Shown: in pieces, positions 55,585 through 64,000 of the stretch | How the letters are laid out: every line of letters starts with the position of its first letter | Numbering within the stretch: the first letter of the stretch is position 1 | Assembly: GCA_007922195.1 (NCBI GenBank) | Contig: ML682005.1 | Coordinates: 37,488,259-37,552,258 of the forward strand | DNA length: 64,000 nt | Source: Podocnemis expansa | Taxonomy: Eukaryota; Chordata; Testudines; Podocnemididae | Direction: 5' to 3' | Program-made: the position numbers and the translations under genes | The notes under the pieces: generated by a model | Database searches by the model: none | The model's input: the letters and a program-made list of their open reading frames with translations, nothing else | What the model was told of the DNA's origin: nothing

Positions 55585-56494
55585 CCAGTGAGATGTACAT
55601 GTATCTTCTCTTTTGTACATACCATTTTCTTCATCTGATCTAAGACCCAGTCTACACTGCTGGGAAAAGTCAGCAGCAGTTAATGAGAGTTATGCAGGCT
55701 AGTGCTACTTTCTTCCTAAATGAAACTGTTGAGTAGCCACAACAGTTAGGTATCAACTTCTGGCCAGGATAGGCATCCACTTCTACTTACGGAACAATAC
55801 AAATTTTCAGAGAACCAGCTAGTTTCTGTGAGGTCAACTTGCAGGGTACTTGAAAATTCGCTAATTTATTTCAGGAATCATAACATTTGGATGGAGGAGA
55901 TAGGATGGTCAGATTCAAATGTCAAGACACAATGGCTTGTTATGAAGTGATGACATAAACTCATCACACATTGATCCATGTCAGTAAGATACAAGTGTTG
56001 AAATGCAGCCCCATGGCAATAGTGTGACATGCCTTTGTCCCAAAGAATAATATAAATAGGATCAGGGATCAACTGTTAGAGATTTCTTTTGTAAAAGATC
56101 ACTTTCATTTCTGTGTATAAAAGGAGACATATTTCTCCAGGCCCATATGCTGTGTCTGTCTGTGTCAACTTACCCTGTGGGCACCCACATATCATAGGAA
56201 ATTCATTAGGTTCTCACCTGTAAAGGAGAAATAAGGAAAACAAGGAGAATACTGCAGTTTTTAAATTTGGAATGAAATATCTAGGACTCCTTTCTCTTTG
56301 AATAGACCCTTAAAATAAACACAAGTTATTTATATGCGCATTGTTACCAGGCAGAGATGGTACAAGACTCACTCATCCACCTAGAGCTCCAGATACTTTT
56401 GTTTGTAGCAGGGACTCCAGGTGACCTCCAGGCTCTCCTTCAACATCCATCCATCAGAGCTGTGATTTACAGCATTCTTCAACAGTCTGACAAA
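55585..56494. other. Unassigned stretch
   Basis: I see no gene or clear repeat. Confidence 0.4.
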
Positions 56495-56580
56495 GTGGGA
56501 TTTTCCTTCCACGAAAGCTCATGCGGTAAATAAATCTGTTAGTCCTTTAAAGTACTACCAGACTCCTTGTTTGTTTTATG
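56495..56580 (+). mobile_element. Retroposon-like 3' fragment, relative of 30543
   Basis: 'caaagtgggattttccttcc', 'acgaaagctcatgcggtaaa', 'taaatctgttagtcctttaa' and 'gactccttgtttgtttta' is the 3' half of the family at 33072 and 30543. Confidence 0.75.
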
Positions 56581-56714
56581 CCAATAGAATCACTTGAGAG
56601 AGAATTGTGAAATACTCAAGCAAATTTATTAACAAATTAAGTTTTAAAACAGGCTGAACAGATATGAACCAGTTCAGATGTATGGCCCTTTGGACAGAAG
56701 TTATGAGTCTCTAT

Positions 56715-57078
56715 GGCTATGTCTACACTAGCAAATTAGTGCAGATTAAGGAGGCTTAATCCAGACTAGTTTGCTCCCTGTCTACACGAGGCTTCATCTA
56801 GTTTGAACTAAGAATTTTTAGTTCAGACTAAGCTTTGCTTAGTTTGAACTAGTTAGTTCAAATGGTTTGTTTGAACTTAATGCTTAGTTTGTTTAGTTTG
56901 AAAGAACACAATGCAGTGATGCTAGTTCAAACTAAGTGGTTAGTTCGAACTAACCGCGTTTTTTAGTTTGAACTAAAAAGTTAGTTTGGACTAAGAAAAG
57001 TGGTTAGTTCGAACTAACTCTGAACTGCTAGTTTGGACTAAGCAAGTTTTCACTAAGCAGGTAGATGTAGACATAGCC
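56715..57078. mobile_element. MITE I: TAGTTTGAACTA word type
   Basis: 364 bp with ends GGCTATGTCTACACTAG and GTAGATGTAGACATAGCC, the clearest form of the shared end. The flanks are TAT and TAA. Inside are many TAGTTTGAACTA copies and two intact GTTAGTTCGAACTAAC. The layout ('aggaggcttaatccagacta') follows MITE A. Confidence 0.88.
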
Positions 57079-58526
57079 TAAATGCCCCTGTTTTTTCCTT
57101 CACTTGTTAGTATTAATGATACTTGGTTACCTTTTCTTCACTGACTTTACTCAAAGCACTTTCTGGAATATGCTGAATATACACATAGAAATATATAAAA
57201 AAAATTCCTTTGGTTTCATAAAGGTGGAAAACTATGGTATGGATTTTGAGCAATATCTACCTGAAGCATTTCCTCTGAAATAACTGGAGATGATATGCTG
57301 TCCACTCATCGATATCACTTTTGCTTGGTAAACATTATATTTAATTAGTGTTTATCTAATGAGCTATTTTCTTCTGTAGCTTCTAAGGGCTTCTGTACAG
57401 AGTATGGTTTTGGACTATTTCTGCAGGGAGATATTTGAGAACATCAACAATCAGAATTCTTTATGTAATAATATTGGCAAGCCTGAATTGTGTGGTATGG
57501 CTGTTGACACAAAACAAGTCAACAGCCTGGAATCTTTAGAAAAGAAAAAGTACCCACGCTGTTCTTTGCAATTTAGAAATTAATGCATTGGTTCATTTTA
57601 GTAGTCTGTTGGCAGACCAATGTTCTGAGATGGGTTCAGTTCTAGATTTTTCTACAGTTAGGCAAAAGTCACAAGCAGATTGCTTGCTAGAGGTACTTTA
57701 TAATCTGCTGTCACTAATTTGTAACCTATTTCCCTATCTTTAGGATTTTCTGGTAGTGCACAAATATTGTTTGTTAATAAAAGAAAATGACCACAAGGAA
57801 TGCTGTACCTTACATTTGAACTTTAATGACTAGAAAAGAATTAGAAAGTAAAAACAAATCAGAGACAGAGTTTTACCTTGATGAAGGATATGCTAGGTCA
57901 TGCATAGGTGAGACAGAATTCTGATGTTGCCATTGGCGAAATTAAGAATCAACTCTTAATTCTCTGAAGCCAAATCAGGATAAAACAATCCACTTTGCCC
58001 CCATTCCCAGCTCTCTAGGAGTTTCTCCATTTTCCTCTGAGTTCTCTGTGTCTCCCATTTCCTGAATTCTGTAGATCCAATTTAGCCACAAACTGCCATC
58101 TGCTCTGGCAGTTGAAGTTTCAACAACAGTTGGGGGTGGGGAGAAGGGCGGTATGGGAGGGAGGGTACATAGATGGATAGGACTTGCAGAGATCCATTGC
58201 TAACAACCATTATCAGGAAGTGGTCTTTTCCTTAGTGTAAACTGCCTTCAGTTCATGCTGAGTTACTTTCACCCTGAGATTGCACAGAGAATTATCTCTA
58301 GTTTATCTATGCTCAATTTATACATTCTTTTAATGAAATAAATCTCCTAAACCCAAACCATATTGTTATAATCATAAGTTAAATGGCAAAATAATTGCAG
58401 TCAACATGAAAGTTACATTCTCTAAGAGCAAAGTTGAACTTCACCACAACGCCATCTGTTGACCCTGCAAAATGCACATTAGAACTCAACTTCGAGAGTT
58501 TTCACAGGAAATCTGTTCTAGCCTTA
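57079..58526. other. AT-rich stretch without recognised genes
   Basis: I see no gene or clear repeat. Confidence 0.4.
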
Positions 58527-58810
58527 GGGCTTGTTGACACACAAAGGTTGTATCATTTTACAATACTGGCACAATTAAAGCAGTGCAACTCTCCTTGTGT
58601 GGGCACAGTTATGCTAGTATAAAAATGCTTATATTTATAACATATTTCTGAATGGGAGTGAAAATTTGCTATCCCATTATAAGGCACCTTTTTACCAATA
58701 CAACTGCATCCGTACTAGAGAATGCATAGATTTTTCACTATTCTGGTAAAAAAATCACACCTCTAACCAAAATAGCATCATCAGTACAAAAGCTGTATGT
58801 AGACCAGTCC
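58527..58810. mobile_element. Decayed MITE with GGGCTTGTTGACAC end
   Basis: The left end is GGGCTTGTTGACACACAAAG and the right end, reversed, is GGACTGGTCTACATACAG. The interior includes 'ttgtatcattttacaatac' and 'gtgggcacagttatgctag'. The flanks do not match convincingly. It resembles turtle elements with ends of the type GGGCTTGTCTACAC. Confidence 0.6.
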
Positions 58811-61800
58811 TCTGAAAATTTTTTTTCCAACCTAGGTGCATATGGTTAGAGTCCACAACTCATGGCTAAATAAATGCACCTAATATTCAGAGACGATGAC
58901 CAGTTAAAAAAAGTCCACTGATGTCAATGGGAGCTGCAAGTGTTCCTCACATTAGAAAATCAGGCCATTAAATCATTTAACTATGGGCAAGAGTAAGCAC
59001 CCAGATTTGAAACTTTCTTAGACCTTATGCAAGGGAGTGCCCTGCTGGCTAACTAAAGTAAACTCTGTTGTTATAAAATGCTTATCTAGTAGGGAGTGGA
59101 GAAAATTATGGAAATAAGGTATATCCAACTGGATTTCTAAAATATAATTGGTTAATTCAGATTAGTGAACATTTTACAAACTCTGAGAAACACATTGCTC
59201 TATGCATTCTCAGTAGAACAACACCTTGCTATACTGCTTTGCATTGCTCTGTGGTTGTAAAGTCAGGGGAAGGCCTTATAACTAAAATTTTTTGGTGATA
59301 ATGGCCAAAGTTAAACTGTGGTTCTGAAGAGGAATGGTGGTTTGATCTTTTGAATCTCTGCACATGCTCAGTTATCGATCTGTTTCATTAGTTCTCAGAG
59401 TTGTTTTATAGTATAGCCCTTTAAAATTACATTACTTTGTTCCATATTTAAGATATAATTGATGATTTCCATATCAAATTTGCCTAGTGCATCAATTCAA
59501 AAAGAGTTTCTTTTATACTGCCTGTCCAGCAAGCTCAACTTGGAAATGGAGAAATCTTCTCTTGGGTATATTAAGTTCTAAAATGAAAACTTAGCTGACT
59601 ATTTCGTTTACAGCGTTTGATGTGGAATGGGATCCAACTTATCTATGTAGTGGGTTGGACATACAGTGTATCTTCTTTTAAAGGGCAATTCTAGTCAGAA
59701 AAGAAATTATAAACATGGTACCATCTCACTTAACACTTAAGAAAGTGGCTCACATCCAGCCAGTAGCCCTTTCTGTAGTCTGCAGGACTAACAAGGAGAA
59801 ACTTATTTTTATTAGCAAAATATGCAAAGATAACTTCCAGGATACTAGAGGAGCAACATGTTGAGTAAGATGGTAACATTTTCAGTTACTTTTTTGAATG
59901 AACGTTCACTTTAAAGAGAGGACATAGTGTAGCCAAGCCAACATATCACATGGAAGTTTATTGGTTAATTAAGGCCCAGAATCCAATTTTTGGAGTATCA
60001 CTGTGTAATTTTCTCATTCTGACAACAGGTCCCTGACCAACTGAGAAAGACATATCAACTGATAGTTAAAGCAGCAACAACTACACTGACAGCAGGTCTA
60101 GCTGCGGATTAAAATGGCACTATTAAAAGCAGGGAAAAGAAGAGCACTTCTGCTCTTAGATCCCAACTTCTGAGGTATTAAGAATCTTCAGTTCATATTC
60201 AGCCCAGCAGCTCAGGGTTAGGCTTTTACTTGTTCTTTCTCTTGGCTGCTGTTTCCAGACTCTACATTGCTGTTATAATTAACAGGCAGATGTCATTACA
60301 GAACACTTCCTTTATTGGACAGCAACAGTTAAACTTGCCAAATGTTACCCAATAAGGAAGATTGCATATCAGTCTCTGTGTGTCAGTCCACTAAGATACA
60401 GAGAGAGAGAGAAAAAACAGGAGCAGAATGTTTTATTTATTTTTAAGGTCAATGCACTCAGCCCAGAGCTGGAACAGAGATGTTAGATGTCTTTTTCAAA
60501 AGGAGGGCTTCATTGACTATGAGTACTAGCTAAAGATAAAAAACAAAAATTAAAAAACCCTCTATTTCTGAGGCAGCTTAAGTAAATTTGAGCAAATGGA
60601 GTTAGGAAATTGTAAACACATTTGTTTAGCATATTATAGAAATCACAGCAGCCAAAATGTGGGCATATTCTTGTCTCTAAAAGTAATGCTTCTCATAGTC
60701 ATTTATATCCCAGACTACACCCACTTCTCAGCTGTGCCAAAATGCATACAGTGATTGTGAGGTGGACAACTATGTACAAGAATGACTTGCGTTCACAAAA
60801 CTGTTTTCATAGGCCACTAGCTTAGGTCCCCAGTTCACGTGACTGATAGGATAGTCAGACTTCTCACAGAACAATAAGCAAAAAGAAACTTTCTCTTTAG
60901 TCTGACTTGGATTTGTTCCCATGCAGCTTGGTTAGGGGGCCAAATTTTGTTCATAATTGCAAAAGTTCTTATTTAGAGTAACATCACTGCAGTGCTACTT
61001 GGATTTTTGTGGGTTTCGATGAGAACAATATTTGGGCTATGATTTCCTTGGAATTGGTCCAGCAGAGCATTTGGCCAAGAACGCTCAATGAGTGTGCCAG
61101 AAACTTAATTGTTATTGAGATAGTACAAGGAGAAGAAAAGCCATGGTGGCAAAAGACCATGAAACTAGTAGGCATTAAGTGCTATTTCTTTTAACAGTAT
61201 CATAACACTATCTCTGCCTCTTTGCCCTCTCACACACGATTGTTTTTATGGTCATTGTATATTATATGCACAAGTGTATTATATATTATGTGTGAGAATT
61301 CAAATATTAAAAAGAAGTAGACAAATGGTAATAATAACTGCTGTTTTTATGGTATTTGCTACCATGGCCTTTCCTCTTCTGGTGTATAAAATACCCACAA
61401 TTGTTTTGAGGGCCAAATGTTAAAAAACATTCAATTTATGATTTAATGGCACTTAGAGACGTATTCTTTTTGCTTAATAAGCACCTGTGATTTCTTTTTG
61501 GAAATAATGGGAGTTATAGACAATAAGCAAAGAATATACACATAGATTTAAAATCATTTCATGAGTCAATTCAGCAAAGGGGATGTCACAAGGCAAAATT
61601 AGATTGGGAATCATTGTATTGGGAGGGATTTTTCTCTTGTGAGCAAGATGACGTCAGCGCTAGCATAGCATGTCATTTGGAAGATGCCCCTCTTAGATAA
61701 CAGTGGTATATAGTATTTAAAAAGATACAGTACTAAGTAATCTGAAATTCATCTGGCTCAGAAGTGTTAGTTGAGGCATGTCTGGGCATATTTTTACTTG

Positions 61801-62574
61801 ACTGAAGATTTACAGTCATTCCCAGAATTAGATTCTTTGGACCTATGTGTGAAGGTAGGTTAAAAAAAAAAATAGAAGCAATCTGGATTTCTAATGATCG
61901 TGCAGAGCTTTCATTGTCTCTGTACAGGAAACTAAATCCCTGGTGAAGGGGGAAAATAAATAAAAATAAGCCTTAAGGGGAAAAATGTAGGTTCAATAAA
62001 AATAGCACTCTATGCACATTTTGTAAGGTAAATTGCTGGTACTAAAAGTTGAATGCATGAAGATTGGAACTCCTATTGTTTACTTATATGTATGAAAAGA
62101 AATAGGTCAGTGACTTTGTTTCCATGGTGACTGTTATTGAAATAAAACAAACTGACACCAATGCTGATTTATTTTCCTATTCAGAGCCTTCTTCTAAAAT
62201 CACTTTAATCTGAGATTGCTACTGGATATAACCATGATGCCAGAATAGCATTCTCACAATATGACCTTTTGCTGTTCATTAATGGGGGAAAAAAGTTTTA
62301 AAAAATCACATGAAAACAGGTCAGGTTTGCAAATGGGTGGTGATCCCTGCTACCTGGCTCCAAAACAGTCAGCACAGGTATCAGTGCTACCCTGTTCCTG
62401 GGGTTTGGTTTTACTAACAACTGAAATTCCAGCACAAGCATTTCTCACCAAGGCTGGCTGTTTCTAAAATCCTCAGGCCAGGCTTGAGACTCCAGTGACC
62501 ACTGCCATCACTCTTTTATGCCTAGTGTGCATAAATGGTCTGATTTTTAACATGGTAAATCAGGGCTCATTAGA
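58811..62574. other. AT-rich stretch without recognised genes
   Basis: About 3.8 kb. A short (AG)n run lies at 60398-60412 and TATA-rich repeats near 61255-61290. A palindrome remnant with 'gtcaatgggagctgcaagtg' lies near 58920. Nothing else is recognised. Confidence 0.45.
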
Positions 62575-62790
62575 GGACAGACGGTCCAGTGGTTAGGGAG
62601 CTAGAGGGGAAGGGGTTCAACTCCCTGTTTCACTGTAGGATTCCTGTGTGACCTTGGTGAGACATTTAGACATCTTATGCCTCCATAACCTTTATGTAAA
62701 ATGAGGCTGATAGTTCTTTCTCAGTTTACAGGGGTATTGTGCATTAAAGATTTTGAAGGACTCAGATATTAGAGGTCATATAACTACATT
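62575..62790 (+). mobile_element. CORE/MIR-like SINE, copy 2
   Basis: 'cggtccagtggttagggagc', 'gttcaactccctgtttcact', 'cctgtgtgaccttggtgag', 'ctttatgtaaaatgaggctg' and 'gactcagatattagaggtca' follow the SINE at 11519-11825 in the same orientation. This copy is uninterrupted. Confidence 0.85.
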
Positions 62791-64000
62791 TGGTAGATTA
62801 ATCTTCCTGCAGGATTCCAACACCTGGTAACTGAGTAGGTCTAGAGGAGAATTCTGTCATCCTGTTACAGGTTCATACCTTTCCCTGAAAGCATGTAAAT
62901 TAATACACACACCACACATAGGGTAAGAGTATACTTAGGCCTGTGTAGATATGGAAGTCAGCAAGAAGATGTAAGGAACCTCACAGGAAGCAGGCTGATG
63001 TGGTATATGTGCACCCCTTAACACAAGATCTTCCACAGACTAGAAGTTGAACATGCATCGTTTTATTTTTCAAAAAGGTGCAGTCTAGATCTGCTATAAT
63101 CATGTTCAGTATTGTCAGCCTGCCATGAGGTGACAGTTGCAAATAGCTTCTCTGGATGCAGATTTGAGTGGTGACCAGTCTGGCTGTGATATTACTGAAG
63201 TCCTTATTTTCACATGTTCCTACTGGCACTTGTGAGCACAAAAATTCACTAGTAAAGGCAAGAAATGGCTGACATAAACTATAAAAGTATGCAAGGAATT
63301 AGAAAGAACTCCAACAGCAAAGTTGTAATAAGCTGAATTCCTCTTTTCCTTCTCTTGTATCTGTATGGTGGATTCACTGGCTTCAACAGGAATAGAATTA
63401 AACTCCAGCTACTTGCCCTTTTTAAGAAGGAAAAGTGTATCTATCTTAACTTGAATCCTGAGCCCACACAGCCATTTAATGACGCTTGTAGTCAGGAAGG
63501 AGTTTTATTCAGACCCTTCTTTCGGAAATTATTCTCAGTCAGTTTTGAATGGAAAGTTGGATGTAGCAGCAGTTAAGAACCTGTAGAAGTGACAGATGTT
63601 TCTGCTGCTCACAATTCTATTGAAAGCTGCTTTGTGTAGATCTATTTTTTAACATGAGAAATGGTTCCCACACAAGACTTTGGCTCCCTGACAAACGGTA
63701 ATGGAGAGTCATTGCTGCTGGCTATTGGGAACAGCACACTGAAGACTGCACTACTGCAAACTGTTCACCTTTTTAAACAAAAATGTGATTTTTTAGCTCA
63801 CTGAAAAGCAGACTGTGCCACTCAACAACAGGCCTTTCAGCTAATCGTGAACTTTCCAGTTGTTCCTTATATCAAATGCTAAGGAAATCAACTTGTATAA
63901 AAAACTCTCACCACCTCTCCTTCCAAATCTCCATAAAACAAAAATATTAGGATTTGGCTTCCCTAGTGTTGCATGTAATGCTACTCTTACAGTGAACTTC
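62791..64000. other. Unassigned stretch to the window edge
   Basis: I see no gene or clear repeat. The 73- and 86-aa ORFs here are unassigned. Confidence 0.4.

Overview
The window reads as non-genic vertebrate nuclear DNA, most likely from a turtle (Testudines). The main evidence is the repeat content: several CR1 LINE fragments whose antisense 3' ends closely resemble chelonian CR1, CORE/MIR-like SINEs, and many short foldback repeats of the 'GGCCTGATCC / caatggga' kind familiar from turtle genomes. I found no convincing host exon, tRNA, rRNA or CRISPR array. Nearly all short ORFs are chance or antisense readings. The few real coding traces belong to transposable elements and are broken.

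Layout. 1-1386 is a minus-strand CR1 ORF2 fragment (endonuclease end, linker, reverse transcriptase). 4.4-14.2 kb carries hAT-type non-autonomous elements, CR1 tails, a CORE-SINE and a plus-strand CR1 3' half split by a MITE at 13729-14120. 17.9-33.9 kb carries GC-rich hAT-type elements with internal minisatellites and a series of MITEs that share ends resembling GGCTATGTCTACAC. 34.6-37.4 kb holds more hAT-type elements, one inside another. 40.2-47.6 kb is the richest locus: a broken Helitron with recognisable helicase motifs, interrupted by a hAT-type element and by a 5.7-kb DIRS-like retroelement, which itself contains another hAT-type element. 50.2-57.1 kb has further hAT-type elements and two MITEs. 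57.1-64 kb is mostly AT-rich sequence with few recognisable repeats.

The most unusual signal is the MITE group (A 13729, B 20378, C 21964, D 23507, E 26398, F 30864, G 33820, H 52134, I 56715). Members share similar outer ends and 3-bp target duplications, but each subfamily is filled with many copies of its own palindromic word. The words reduce to one form, a 14-16 bp palindrome with a central CpG: TTAGTTCGAACTAA, TTAAGTCGACTTAA, TTAAGCCGGCTTAA, TTAAATCGATTTAA or GTTGTTTCGAAACAAC. Most copies are the TG/CA decay products. The element ends therefore look conserved while the internal motif was replaced in concert.

Second in interest is the nested locus at 40.2-47.6 kb. It shows the inverted terminal repeats and internal complementary junction typical of DIRS elements, a gag-like gene and no visible reverse transcriptase or recombinase. 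The order of insertion can be read directly: Helitron first, then hAT and DIRS, then hAT within DIRS.
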